A stretch of DNA of 64,000 bases from Nostocoides_A vanveenii (GCF_039531165.1 NZ_BAAAPN010000103.1:1-64000), one strand, 5' to 3'. Counted from the first letter of the stretch, positions 50,440-62,983 are shown. The notes: a model not told the origin generated them from the letters alone. Made by a program: numbers and translations.

Positions 50440-51570
50440 CTACGGAGCGAGCCGCTCCCAGTGGTCGGCCGGGCCGATGCTGCCGTCGGGCGCCGTGGCG
50501 GCCGCTTCGTGCCCCCAGCGCGTGAAGCCCGCTGATTCGAGGACGGCATTGCTCGCCGCATTGTCGGCGGCGGTCTCGGCGACCAGACGCCGCAGACCGA
50601 GGCCGCCTGCCTCGCGCGGCGTGAAGGCGTGCGCCGTGGCGAGCCGGGCCGCCTCCTTTGCCGCGCCCCGGCCCCGCGCCGACGGAAACAGGTAATAGCC
50701 CAACTCGGCCGTGTCCGCCGCGTCCAGGGACCCGTTATGGACGAACACCAGCGCCTCGCCCAGCGCCCGATCGCTGCGCGCATCCGCGATGCACCAGTTG
50801 ACGCTCGTGCCCCGCGACATGACTCCGAGCCGCCGCTCGAACCACGCGGCCCAATTCTCCGGCGTCGGGATCGCCCCCGCCGGCACGAAATGGGCCGGGT
50901 GGTCTGCCGCTTCCACGCTCTCGCTGTCCGACTCCCGCCAGGGCCGCAGCCGGATGTCGTCGCCGTCGAGAACGGGGGGCACGTACCACGGCGCGGCCGG
51001 CCGGCCGAGATCGTCCTCGGCCCCGACGCTGGCGACCCAGCCGTCGCGCGCCGGATCGCCCGGCACGTCCGCCAACCCCGCGAGTTTCAGCGGCAACAGC
51101 CCGTGATGCTGGAAGCCGCACGCCCAGGCGACCCGCCAGGACGCCCAGTTGCCGCGCTCGGCATACCAATACAGCCGCCGCCCACCGCGCTCGGTGAAGT
51201 AGTGGCAAGCCAGCAGCCGCACGGCCCGCGCCATCACGCCGCGGCCACGGCCGTCCGGGTGCAGGCCGAACCCGACCTCGGCCGTGCCGCCCGGCCGCTC
51301 GCGCAGGTCGATGGTCCCGAGATAGCGCTCGGGAGCGCTGACCTCGCAGATGGCCCAGTGCAGATTTCCCTCGCCCGCGTTCCACCCGGCCTCGATCGAT
51401 GCGAGAAACTCCTGCGCTTGCTTGCCGGCATACGGGCGCGGCACCGTCGTCCACCGCATCGAGGCGGGGTCGTTCGACTGTCCGACGATGCCGTCGGCAT
51501 CGGTGGGGCGGTGGGCGCGCAGCAGCACCACGCCGTCGGTGAGTTCCGGGACACTGGCGGGGAACGGCAT
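50440..51570 (-). CDS. Tandem GNAT-domain acetyltransferase
   Basis: A 376-residue protein with two RimJ/RimL-type GNAT folds. The first (about 1-175) has LLRAHRPTDADGIV and the acetyl-CoA loop PDGRGRGVMARAVRLLA; the second (about 190-376) has LRPWRESDSESVEAA and PSARGRGAAKEAARLATAH, with NAASNAVLESAGF near its end. Duplicated GNAT proteins of this type acetylate N-terminal amines or small molecules; the acceptor is unknown. The start at ATG 51570 has GAGGA upstream at about 7 bases, so it has a leader. The huge longer open frame upstream is only the antisense of secA. Confidence 0.85.
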   Translation of the reverse strand: MPFPASVPELTDGVVLLRAHRPTDADGIVGQSNDPASMRWTTVPRPYAGKQAQEFLASIEAGWNAGEGNLHWAICEVSAPERYLGTIDLRERPGGTAEVGFGLHPDGRGRGVMARAVRLLACHYFTERGGRRLYWYAERGNWASWRVAWACGFQHHGLLPLKLAGLADVPGDPARDGWVASVGAEDDLGRPAAPWYVPPVLDGDDIRLRPWRESDSESVEAADHPAHFVPAGAIPTPENWAAWFERRLGVMSRGTSVNWCIADARSDRALGEALVFVHNGSLDAADTAELGYYLFPSARGRGAAKEAARLATAHAFTPREAGGLGLRRLVAETAADNAASNAVLESAGFTRWGHEAAATAPDGSIGPADHWERLAP

Positions 51571-51584
51571 ACGGCAATCCTCAC

Positions 51585-51603
51585 CCGCGCGCGATGCGCG
51601 CGG
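51585..51603. promoter_or_regulatory. Inverted repeat upstream of the GNAT gene
   Basis: CCGCGCGC (51585-51592), GAT, GCGCGCGG (51596-51603) form a perfect 8-base inverted repeat 14 bases before the GNAT start. It could be an operator or a leader hairpin. Confidence 0.35.
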
Positions 51604-51640
51604 CCACCGCATTGCCCGCCCGTATGCCGTTCCCTCCCGG

Positions 51641-51664
51641 AACGTGCCCCCGTCCCGGCACGTT
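51641..51664. promoter_or_regulatory. Inverted repeat near the secA promoter
   Basis: AACGTGCC (51641-51648) and GGCACGTT (51657-51664) form a perfect 8-base inverted repeat with 8-base spacing. It ends about where the -35 of the secA promoter (TAGTCT at 51688-51693) would lie, so it resembles a transcription-factor site. The regulator is unknown. Confidence 0.4.
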
Positions 51665-51687
51665 GGGGAAGGGAGCTCGGCCTCGAT

Positions 51688-51693
51688 TAGTCT
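51688..51693 (+). promoter_or_regulatory. -10 element for secA
   Basis: TAGTCT lies 36 bases before GTG 51730. Unlike the leaderless genes, secA keeps a short leader with AGGAG at 51718-51722. Confidence 0.5.
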
Positions 51694-51729
51694 TGTCGGG
51701 TTCCAGGTCGCTATGTCAGGAGTTCCTCC

Positions 51730-54573
<2,844 letters not shown>

Positions 54574-54588
54574 CCCGTCGGGCCCGGT

Positions 54589-55155
54589 TCAGCCCAACTG
54601 CAGGGCCGTCACCCGCCAGCCGGTGACGGTGGCGTCGACGCGCACGGCCATGGCGCGAACGCGTGCGCCGTGGACGATGAGGAGGGCCGCCTCGATGGCC
54701 CCCGGCACCGGGTTCGAGGTCCGCACTCGCGCGACGCGCGGTCGGATCGACGGGCCCTGGCCCTCGGGTCGCCGCCGCGCCATGGCTGCATGCCGCCGGG
54801 CAATAGCGTCATAGACCTCGGGCGCGCAGGCCCGGACCACCTGGGCCGGTGAGCGCAGGCCGGCCATCACCTCGATGAGAAGTTGCCCGGTGGTCCTGAT
54901 CCAGATGTGCGGATCGGGCAAGTCGACCTTGGCGACCTCCCTGTCGACATCGCTGCGGCGGGGCATCAACTCGAAGGCGAGGGCGTCCTGGATGAAGGGC
55001 TGCGAATGATCGATCGCGCCCGTCCAGGTGACGAAGACCGGCTCGTCCGGGTCGAGTGCCATGGGCCGGTGCTCGGGGATCGGCAGCACCCGGATCGGCG
55101 GCAGGTCCGCGGCGGCCCCGCGGGTCACGGCGGCACCGGCGCGCGCGGCGCTCAT
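54589..55155 (-). CDS. Rv3235-like protein
   Basis: A 188-residue protein of the actinobacterial Rv3235 family. It opens with a low-complexity stretch, then IRVLPIPEHRPMALDPDE and the family core LPDPHIWIRTTGQLLIEVMA, SPAQVVRACAPEVYDAIARR and a beta hairpin with AALLIVHGARVRAMAVRVD. No signal peptide or membrane helix. Function unknown. Its ATG at 55155 overlaps the LysM gene stop by 4 bases, so the two are coupled. In mycobacteria Rv3235 lies close to secA1, as here. Confidence 0.82.
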   Translation of the reverse strand: MSAARAGAAVTRGAAADLPPIRVLPIPEHRPMALDPDEPVFVTWTGAIDHSQPFIQDALAFELMPRRSDVDREVAKVDLPDPHIWIRTTGQLLIEVMAGLRSPAQVVRACAPEVYDAIARRHAAMARRRPEGQGPSIRPRVARVRTSNPVPGAIEAALLIVHGARVRAMAVRVDATVTGWRVTALQLG

Positions 55156-55865
55156 GACCGCGCCTGCGGGATGTGCAGCCGGATGCCGGGCCGGATCAGA
55201 TCGGGATCCGCGCCGATGCGGGCGCGATTGGCGGCATACCAGCGGGGCCACTCGCCGGCGATGTCGGCGCTTGAGGCGCTGGGGCCGAGGTGGCGCGCGA
55301 CGATATCCCAGAGGCATTCGCCGCGGCGCACGACGACCTCGTCCGGTGGCCGGTCCTCGGGCGGACGTCCGCCGACCAGGGCGATCTCGGGGGAGGTGCC
55401 GTCAGAGCCGTGACCCCAGCGGGGATCGGGCGCCGTGGCCGGCGCGGACGGGTTGCCTGGGGAGACCGGGCCGGCGCCGATCACGGCGACTACCGAGATG
55501 GGCGCGGCGGCACCGGGGGCGGCGTGGGCGACGCCCTGACCGGTGCCCAAGCCGATCAGGACGGCGGCCACCCGCGCCGCCCACCGGGCCTGGGTGGCCG
55601 CATCCGCGGGATGCGGCCGTCGTGGGGCGCGCAGCAGGCGCGCCGCGGCCAGGGTGACATCACTGCATACGGCCCAGGCGAGGATCAGGCCGGCAGTGCC
55701 CAGGCCCCCGGCCACCACCACAGTGGGATCGACCTGCATGTCGTCCTTGGCGTCCCACAGCACCGACCCGGCCACGAGCGAGCCGCAGCCGAGCGCCGCC
55801 CAAGCGAAGAGCAGGGCGCCGAGCGCCAGTCCCGGCCGAATCGCCCGATAGATCAGGCCCACCAT
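55152..55865 (-). CDS. Membrane protein with C-terminal LysM domain
   Basis: A 237-residue protein. Two or three hydrophobic helices (about 8-35, 50-80 and 98-120) are followed by a Pro/Ala-rich linker and a LysM peptidoglycan-binding module at the end (VVVRRGECLWDIVARHLGP to the closing IRPGIRLHIP). It is likely anchored in the membrane with LysM binding the wall. ATG 55865 is close to a GGGGGAG ribosome site; the following GTG codon fits the spacing a little better. An AT-rich patch at about 55883-55920 is the probable promoter region. Coupled to the Rv3235-like gene. Confidence 0.8.
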   Translation of the reverse strand: MVGLIYRAIRPGLALGALLFAWAALGCGSLVAGSVLWDAKDDMQVDPTVVVAGGLGTAGLILAWAVCSDVTLAAARLLRAPRRPHPADAATQARWAARVAAVLIGLGTGQGVAHAAPGAAAPISVVAVIGAGPVSPGNPSAPATAPDPRWGHGSDGTSPEIALVGGRPPEDRPPDEVVVRRGECLWDIVARHLGPSASSADIAGEWPRWYAANRARIGADPDLIRPGIRLHIPQARS

Positions 55866-55993
55866 GGCTCCCCCTCTGCGTGATTTGGTGATAAAAGATA
55901 TCGTTTGCAGCAGTTTGGCGTGCTTTGCCGATGTGCGCAACCGGTGGCCTCGTGCCCTGTGGATGACGTCGCGCGCGGCCACGGGCGCCTCCC

Positions 55994-55999
55994 TACGAT
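55994..55999 (+). promoter_or_regulatory. -10 element deciding the start of the 183-residue protein
   Basis: TACGAT ends 7 bases before GTG 56007, favouring that codon over the ATG at 55998, which lies inside the -10 element. Confidence 0.5.
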
Positions 56000-56006
56000 G
56001 GGGAGC

Positions 56007-56558
56007 GTGGACTGGGGTGATCGATTCGAGCGCCTCTTCGCCGACCTGGAGGTCACCCTTGACGCGCAGGAACGCGCCGTTCGTGATGCCGAGGTGGCCG
56101 ACCGCACCAGGCGCGAGCGCGCCCGGATCGAATTAGCCGGCCGCCTGTGTGCGCACCGGGGGCTAACCATCGACCTGCGGCTGGTCGGCGGTGCCCGCGC
56201 CCATGGTCGCCTCGTCGACGTCGGAGCCGACTGGCTCGCGGTCGCGCCGACGGAGCAACGCGGGAGCATCATTCCGCTGGCGGCGATCACCTCGATCGCC
56301 GGACTTGGCCCGCGCAGCGAGGCGGCGACAACCGCCCGCCGCTTCGGTCTCGGCTATGCGCTTCGGGAAGTCAGCCGTGACCGGCGGCGTGCCCAGGTCA
56401 TCGACGTCGTCGGGAACGCCTTCGAGGGCACCATCGACATCGTCGGTGCCGACTTCCTCGATCTCGCCGAACATCCCGTCGACGAGGCCCGGCGGGCGCC
56501 CAACGTCCGGTCCATCCGCACGCTGCCCTTCGCCGCCATCGCCTGCGTGACCTCCTGA
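56007..56558 (+). CDS. Conserved hypothetical protein, 183 residues
   Basis: A soluble protein I do not recognise by name. An N-terminal coiled-coil-like helix (WGDRFERLFADLEVTLDAQE, rich in Glu/Arg) is followed by a small beta domain with LTIDLRLVGGARAHGRLVDV and WLAVAPTEQRGSIIPLAAIT, and a repeated pattern with VIDVVGNAFEGTIDIVGADF. The two strand patterns suggest a duplicated Sm-like or SH3-like fold, an inference. GTG 56007 is set by TACGAT. It contains a TTA codon at 56133. It is divergent from the LysM gene and convergent with the HTH gene. Confidence 0.72.
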   Translation: MDWGDRFERLFADLEVTLDAQERAVRDAEVADRTRRERARIELAGRLCAHRGLTIDLRLVGGARAHGRLVDVGADWLAVAPTEQRGSIIPLAAITSIAGLGPRSEAATTARRFGLGYALREVSRDRRRAQVIDVVGNAFEGTIDIVGADFLDLAEHPVDEARRAPNVRSIRTLPFAAIACVTS

Positions 56559-56567
56559 GGGAGCGGC

Positions 56568-56777
56568 TCAGCCGCGGTCGGCCGCCACCTGGCTGCGCGT
56601 CTGGGCATACATCCGCTGGATGTAGTCCTCCAGCACGCTCGTCTCCACCCGCCACTGACCGCGTCCGCCGACCTTGATCGCCGGGAGGTCGCCGGAGCGC
56701 ACGAGGGCGTAGGCCTGAGCAGCGGAGATGTCGAGGATTTCGGCCAACTCGGTCAACGAGATGAAGCGCTTTGGCAT
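56568..56777 (-). CDS. Small helix-turn-helix (excisionase-like) DNA-binding protein
   Basis: A 69-residue MerR/AlpA-type HTH protein: FISLTELAEILDISAAQAYA gives the helix-turn-helix, GDLPAIKVGGRGQWRVETSV the wing. Such proteins bind DNA as small regulators. The start is at ATG 56777 (MPKRFIS), with CACACT 6 bases upstream, a weak -10 match. It is divergent from the SAF-CpaE-like pair, so it is a good candidate for their regulator, an inference from position. It resembles excisionase-like proteins but no integrase or phage gene is nearby. Confidence 0.8.
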   Translation of the reverse strand: MPKRFISLTELAEILDISAAQAYALVRSGDLPAIKVGGRGQWRVETSVLEDYIQRMYAQTRSQVAADRG

Positions 56778-56828
56778 AGCTGCAGTGTGCCCCACGGCCT
56801 GATCGGTCGCCGTCATCGCCGTCCTGCC

Positions 56829-56837
56829 TGTGGACAA
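56829..56837 (-). promoter_or_regulatory. DnaA-box-like word between HTH and SAF genes
   Basis: TGTGGACAA, the complement of TTGTCCACA, lies in the 140-base divergent region between the HTH gene and the SAF gene. Confidence 0.4.
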
Positions 56838-56917
56838 CTTCACCGTTCCGGATGCCGACCACGGCGTCGTGCCTCATGCTGTCAAGCAGTCCGTTGTCCG
56901 TCAGGGGAGACAAAACG

Positions 56918-57583
56918 ATGACCGCTCTAGCCGAACCGACCGCGCGCCGCCTGCGCCGCCCGTCCTGGCGCGATCCGCGCCTGCTTATCGGCGTGGCGAT
57001 GGTGTTGCTCGCCACGGCCCTGGGAGCGATGGGCCTGCGCGCCGCCGATTCCCGGGTGCCCGTCTATGCCGCCCGCGCTGTTCTGCTGCCCGGCGAACGG
57101 CTCAGCCTCGACAAACTCGTCCGTGTCGATGTGCAACTCTCCGGAGCCCGCACCAGCTATTTCGCGGCCGGTGACGGATTGCCCAGCGACGGCTACGTGC
57201 TGCGGGAGGTGCGCGCCGGCGAACTCCTGCCCAAGTCGGCGGTCGGCCGGGGCACCGAGATCGGCGTGGCCCCGCTGTCGGTCAGCGTCGACCTCGCCTC
57301 CAGCGGGGCCCTCGTCAGCGGCTCCACCGTCGACGTCTACGCCAACAAGAGTGTCGATGCGGTCGGCACCACCAAGGCGTATGCCGGCCCCGAACGCGTC
57401 CTGAGCGCCGTCCACGTCGCGCGGGTCACCACCGCCTCCGGCTTCGGGGCCACCTCCGGCCGCAGCGCCGTCCAACTCCTCGTGCCGGCCGCCGAGGTCG
57501 CGCGCGTCATCGCCTTGGTCGACGACGGCGCGAAGTTCACCCTCGTCCCGGTGCCCGGCTCGCCACTGCGAGAAGCGTCGTGA
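56918..57583 (+). CDS. SAF-domain protein, CpaB/RcpC-like
   Basis: A 221-residue protein with one N-terminal transmembrane helix (about 22-42, LLIGVAMVLLATALGAMG) and an external SAF domain: VPVYAARAVLLPGERLSLDK, then LREVRAGELLPKSAVGRG and a C-terminal RcpC/CpaB-like region (VDVYANKSVDAVGTT, VQLLVPAAEVARVIALV). CpaB helps assemble the Tad/Flp pilus in other bacteria. GGGGAGA lies 8 bases before ATG 56918. The CpaE-like gene overlaps its stop by 4 bases. The rest of a tad locus (CpaF, TadB/C, pilin) is not adjacent. Confidence 0.82.
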   Translation: MTALAEPTARRLRRPSWRDPRLLIGVAMVLLATALGAMGLRAADSRVPVYAARAVLLPGERLSLDKLVRVDVQLSGARTSYFAAGDGLPSDGYVLREVRAGELLPKSAVGRGTEIGVAPLSVSVDLASSGALVSGSTVDVYANKSVDAVGTTKAYAGPERVLSAVHVARVTTASGFGATSGRSAVQLLVPAAEVARVIALVDDGAKFTLVPVPGSPLREAS

Positions 57584-58902
57584 CCCTCCGGGTCCTGACC
57601 GCGATCGAGCCCCGGCACGAAGCCGCGGTGATGACCCGGCTCGGCGCGATCGCCACCATCGACGTGGTGCGCCGCTGCCCGGATCTGCCCGACCTGCTCG
57701 CCGCGGGCGCGGCCGGTCTGGCCGACGTGGCCGTCGTCTCGGCCGGCCTGCGCGGCCTGGACCGCGACAGTCTCGCCCAACTGCGCGAGGCGGACGTGCA
57801 CGTCATCGGACTGATCGGCGACGACGAAGCCGAGGAGCGTCGCCTGCGCCAACTCGGCGTCGCCACCATCGTCCCCGCGGACAGCGGTCCCGAGGAGTTG
57901 CGCGAGGCGATCGAGCGGCTCGCGGCGAGCACACCGCATACGGAGATTGGGGACGCGGAGTGGGCCGCGCTGGAGTCGGGCCTCGACCCCGCCGGCCGGC
58001 CGGCCGACGACGACAGCGAGGCCCCCCACGATGCGGCCAAGGGCCGAGTCGTCGCCGTCTGGGGCCCGGTGGGCTCACCCGGTCGCACGACCCTGTCGGT
58101 CAATCTCGCCGGCGAACTCGCCGCCACCGGTGTCTCCGTCCTGCTGATCGACGCGGACACCTACGGCGCGTGCGTGGCTCAAGTCCTCGGCCTGCTCGAC
58201 GAAGCCGCCGGTATGGCCGCGGCCGCGCGCGCCGCCGAGGTCGGCACCCTCGATCTGGCCACGCTCGCCCGGCTCGCGCCGCGCGTCGATCCCGGATTCC
58301 GGGTGCTCACCGGCCTGCCCAGCGCCGATCGCTGGCCTGAGCTGCGCGCGGAGTCGATGACCCACCTGCTGGACTTGGCGCGCGGCCTGGTCGACGTCGT
58401 CATCGTCGACTGTGCCTTCTGCCTCGAGGACGACGAGACGCTCAGTTACGACACCCGGGCCCCGCGCCGCAATGGCGCCACCCTCGCCGCGATCGCTGCG
58501 GCCGACACGGTCCTGGCCGTGGGCGCCGGTGACCCGGTCGGCCTGCAGCGTCTCGTGCGCGGGCTGCCGGAGCTGCGGGAGCACAGCGGCGCCGACCCGA
58601 CCGTCGTCGTCAACCGCGTTCGTGCCTCGGTGGCAGGGGGCTCGCCGGAACGTCGCATCGGCGAGGCCCTCGATCGCTTCGCCGGCGTCAGCGTCGAGCA
58701 CTTCGTGCCCGAGGATCCCGTGGCCTTCGATCGCTGCTTGCTCTCGGCCCGCCTGCTCCTCGACGAGGCCCCGAAGTCGCTGGCCCGGGCTCGCGTGCGC
58801 GCGCTGGCCGCCACCTTGCCTGCGGTGGCCGAGCCCGCCCCGAGTGCGCGCCGTCGCATCCGTCCGCGGTCTGCCACGATTGGCCGGTGGTCGACCGCCT
58901 AA
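57580..58902 (+). CDS. CpaE-like / MinD-family ATPase with altered P-loop
   Basis: A 440-residue protein. An N-terminal receiver-like domain (about 1-115) lacks a clear phospho-Asp pair. The ATPase part begins VVAVWGPVGSPGRTTLSVNL (about 155-175), where the usual KGGxGKT is VGSPGRT, with Arg169 in place of the P-loop Lys. Later motifs include VLLIDADTYG and VDVVIVDCAFCLED. CpaE proteins localise Tad pilus machinery. The GTG start overlaps the SAF stop. Whether it hydrolyses ATP is uncertain. The downstream acyltransferase gene overlaps its end by 16 bases. Confidence 0.82.
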   Translation: MTLRVLTAIEPRHEAAVMTRLGAIATIDVVRRCPDLPDLLAAGAAGLADVAVVSAGLRGLDRDSLAQLREADVHVIGLIGDDEAEERRLRQLGVATIVPADSGPEELREAIERLAASTPHTEIGDAEWAALESGLDPAGRPADDDSEAPHDAAKGRVVAVWGPVGSPGRTTLSVNLAGELAATGVSVLLIDADTYGACVAQVLGLLDEAAGMAAAARAAEVGTLDLATLARLAPRVDPGFRVLTGLPSADRWPELRAESMTHLLDLARGLVDVVIVDCAFCLEDDETLSYDTRAPRRNGATLAAIAAADTVLAVGAGDPVGLQRLVRGLPELREHSGADPTVVVNRVRASVAGGSPERRIGEALDRFAGVSVEHFVPEDPVAFDRCLLSARLLLDEAPKSLARARVRALAATLPAVAEPAPSARRRIRPRSATIGRWSTA

Positions 58903-60290
58903 GCCCTGCCGACAGCAGCTTCCTCTATCTGGAGGATGTCAGCGCCCCGATGCATATCGGCCAGGTGCTGATCTTCGACCAACCCGAGGGATTCACTGGA
59001 GCGTCGGCCGTCACCGCCATCGCCGCGCGCCTGTCGGACCTACCCCGCTATCGGCAGCGGGTCCGGTCGGTGCCCGGCCGCCTGGCCGGCCCGGTGTGGA
59101 GCGACGACCCCGACTTCGACATCGACTATCACGTGCGCCGGTCCGCGGTGCCGCGTCCGGGCACCGAGGAGCAACTCGCGGAATTCGTCGCGCGGGTCAG
59201 CGCCCGGCCCCTGGACCGGGACCGGCCGCTGTGGGAGTGCTATGTCGTCGAGGGCCTCACCGGTGGCCGTTTCGCCCTGGTCACCAAGGTGCATCAGGCC
59301 CTGATCGACTCCATTTCCACCCGCGACATCGTCGGCCTCAGCCCCGACCCAAGGGCGCGCTTCGGCGCCCCTGAGCCGTGGTCGCCCCGGCCTGAACCGG
59401 GCAACCGCGATCTGCTCACCGACGCCATCGGCCAACTCGTCAGCCGCCCCACGGGTGTTCGCGACACCCTGCGCGCGGGCATCGGCGAACTGCGCGCGAC
59501 GGCCGGCCGGGTCGGCCGGGTCGGCTCGGTTCTGGCGCGCTCAGCGACCCGCCCCACGTCCCGCGGTGCGTTCGAGGTCACGCCGGCGTCGGCGCGCCGC
59601 TATCGGATGCACACGGCTGACCTCGCCGATTTTCGCGAGGTCCGCACCGCTTTTGCGACCGCCGGTCGCGAGTTGCCCAGCATCCACGCGATCATCCTGA
59701 CCGTCATCGCCGGCGCCTTGCGCGTCTGGCTGCAGGGTCGCGGCGAGCACATCCGGGCCGACCGGTCGGTGCGCGCCATGGTCCCGGCCACCACGGCGGC
59801 CGGCGAGATGGTCGCCGTCTTCGTCGACCTGCCCATCGGTGAGGCATCGCCCCTCGTGCGCCTGCACCAGATCGAGTTCAGCCTCGCTCACCAGGTGCGC
59901 ACCGAGCAGGGGATGCGCGCCGTCGACCTGGCCGCCATGGGCGGCTCGGCCCCGCCCGCTCTGCACGCCCTCGGCGTGCGGCTGGGATCGTCTCTCTCGC
60001 AACGACTTTTCGACCTCGTCATCACCAATGTCCCGGGTCCGCAGCGCCGGATGTATGGCGATGGCGTGCCACTCCTCGCCACCTATCCGGTCCTTCCGCT
60101 CACCCGTGGCAATGCGCTGGCCATCGGGATGACCAGCTATCTGGGCGTCGTGCACTTCGGTATCGTCGCCGACCGCGATGCCGTTCCCGATATCGACCAG
60201 ATCAGCGCCGGCCTGACCGAAGCCCTCGAGGAGCTGCGCGACTGGATCGCCCGCGACCCATCCACCACCAAAGGATTCAGGGATGACTGA
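58887..60290 (+). CDS. WS/DGAT-family O-acyltransferase, altered active-site motif
   Basis: A 467-residue wax ester synthase/diacylglycerol acyltransferase-like protein. It opens with VDRLSPADSSFLYLEDVSAP, has DRDRPLWECYVVEGL, and at the end VITNVPGPQRRMYGDGVPLL. The canonical HHxxxDG motif reads HQALIDS (H136, D141, S142): the second His and the Gly are changed. In characterised enzymes the second His is needed for acyl transfer from acyl-CoA to an alcohol or diacylglycerol. It may be inactive, use another mechanism, or act on another substrate. GTG 58887 overlaps the CpaE-like gene. Confidence 0.85.
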   Translation: MVDRLSPADSSFLYLEDVSAPMHIGQVLIFDQPEGFTGASAVTAIAARLSDLPRYRQRVRSVPGRLAGPVWSDDPDFDIDYHVRRSAVPRPGTEEQLAEFVARVSARPLDRDRPLWECYVVEGLTGGRFALVTKVHQALIDSISTRDIVGLSPDPRARFGAPEPWSPRPEPGNRDLLTDAIGQLVSRPTGVRDTLRAGIGELRATAGRVGRVGSVLARSATRPTSRGAFEVTPASARRYRMHTADLADFREVRTAFATAGRELPSIHAIILTVIAGALRVWLQGRGEHIRADRSVRAMVPATTAAGEMVAVFVDLPIGEASPLVRLHQIEFSLAHQVRTEQGMRAVDLAAMGGSAPPALHALGVRLGSSLSQRLFDLVITNVPGPQRRMYGDGVPLLATYPVLPLTRGNALAIGMTSYLGVVHFGIVADRDAVPDIDQISAGLTEALEELRDWIARDPSTTKGFRDD

Positions 60291-60693
60291 AATTCGCCTC
60301 TACTTGCCCGGCACCGCGGACGACCTGGACGCCCTCCTGCGTGACGGGCGCCTCGAGGTGGCGGGGCGAACGGCATACGGGGTCAGCCCGGGGTTGGTCG
60401 CGGCGACGCCGCGGGCCGATGAGGAGGAACGCGAGTATGCCGCGTTCCTGGAGGCCGCCGACGCCGCCGGTGCTGCGGATGACGGGGCCGGGCGCGTGGT
60501 GGTGCTGTCGATCGACCTACCCGAGCCCGAGATCAGCTGGCCGCGGGAGGGGCACTTCGTCACCCTGTCCGGCACCATCGCGCGGCGCGACCTGGTCGCC
60601 ATCCACCTCGGGGAAGAGCCTGGTCCCGATGCCGACCTGCTGTGGTACGACGCGACCGAGGCCGCCGCTGCGGTGGAGTTGTTGCGCGGGTAG
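60283..60693 (+). CDS. DUF6912 protein
   Basis: A 136-residue soluble protein: IRLYLPGTADDLDALLRDGR at the N-terminus, then RTAYGVSPGLVAATP, EEEREYAAFLEAADAAG and a beta section LVAIHLGEEPGPDADLLWYD. It matches a small actinobacterial family I recall as DUF6912. Function unknown. The start at ATG 60283 overlaps the upstream stop by 8 bases, with AAAGGA as ribosome site, so it is coupled to the acyltransferase gene. Confidence 0.75.
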   Translation: MTEIRLYLPGTADDLDALLRDGRLEVAGRTAYGVSPGLVAATPRADEEEREYAAFLEAADAAGAADDGAGRVVVLSIDLPEPEISWPREGHFVTLSGTIARRDLVAIHLGEEPGPDADLLWYDATEAAAAVELLRG

Positions 60694-60714
60694 GGGGTCG
60701 CCGCCCGCCCGAAG

Positions 60715-60720
60715 TAGGCT
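60715..60720 (+). promoter_or_regulatory. -10 element for pruA
   Basis: TAGGCT lies 28 bases before ATG 60749, with GAGGAGGAG as a strong ribosome site in the short leader. Confidence 0.5.
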
Positions 60721-60748
60721 GGTCGAAAGTTCGAGGAGGAGCCGAGAT

Positions 60749-62377
<1,629 letters not shown>

Positions 62378-62431
62378 GCACGCGGCGCGCTCGGGTCGAC
62401 GGCGGTGAGATCCGCTGCGGCAGTGGCGTAG

Positions 62432-62437
62432 TAGGTT
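62432..62437 (+). promoter_or_regulatory. -10 element for the DUF2505 gene
   Basis: TAGGTT ends 8 bases before ATG 62446; leaderless layout. Confidence 0.5.
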
Positions 62438-62445
62438 TTCCGCTC

Positions 62446-62943
62446 ATGAAGATCACGGAGGCCGCCGATCTCGACGCATCCGTGGAAGAGGTCTTCGCCC
62501 TGCGCACGACCGAGGCTTTCCAGGACGAGAAGTGCGCGCGGTCGAGCCCCCTGCGGCATACGGTCGTGATCCACCGTGAAGGCGACCACACGATCATTCA
62601 TACCGTCCGGGCGATGGCCACCGACGCCCTCCCGGAGGCTGCCCAGCGAGCCACGGGCGCGGAACTCCATGTCGATGAGACCCAGGACTGGGGGCCGGCC
62701 GATGCGGACGGCAGCAGGTCCGCCGATGTCTGGATCCGGCTGCGCGGACTACCCGTCACCCTCACCGGCACGCTGACCTTGTCGCCGACCGCTGCCGGCT
62801 CGCATCAGGCGCTCGCCGGCAGCCTCCGAGCGGCCATACCGATCGTCGGCGGGCGGATCGAGCACTATGCGGCGATGGCGATCACCCGTGGCTTCGACAT
62901 CGAGGCTCAGCTGGTCGGGGAGAGCCTGCGCGGAGGACGGTGA
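62446..62943 (+). CDS. DUF2505 protein
   Basis: A 165-residue SRPBCC-like protein of the actinobacterial DUF2505 family. It opens with MKITEAADLDASVEEVFALR and has VVIHREGDHTIIHTVRAM, WGPADADGSRSADVWIRLRG and the ending GGRIEHYAAMAITRGFDIEA. The helix-grip fold of this superfamily binds hydrophobic ligands. No specific role is known. Leaderless start at ATG 62446. Confidence 0.85.
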   Translation: MKITEAADLDASVEEVFALRTTEAFQDEKCARSSPLRHTVVIHREGDHTIIHTVRAMATDALPEAAQRATGAELHVDETQDWGPADADGSRSADVWIRLRGLPVTLTGTLTLSPTAAGSHQALAGSLRAAIPIVGGRIEHYAAMAITRGFDIEAQLVGESLRGGR

Positions 62944-62954
62944 TCACGGCGCCG

Positions 62955-62983
62955 TGTGGACAAACTTCGCTGGCTGTGGACAA
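62955..62983 (-). promoter_or_regulatory. Two tandem DnaA-box-like words
   Basis: TGTGGACAA at 62955-62963 and 62975-62983, same orientation, start-to-start spacing 20 bases. They lie just upstream of the -35 region of the next leaderless promoter (TAGGGT 63011-63016). Confidence 0.5.

Noticed and set aside
56568..56777. Excisionase-like HTH as evidence of a prophage or integrative element
   Set aside because: No integrase, attachment repeat or phage gene is nearby; the family is widespread as a chromosomal regulator.
62955..62983. Chromosomal origin of replication
   Set aside because: There are only two adjacent DnaA-box-like words, no AT-rich unwinding region, and no dnaA, dnaN or gyrase genes nearby.
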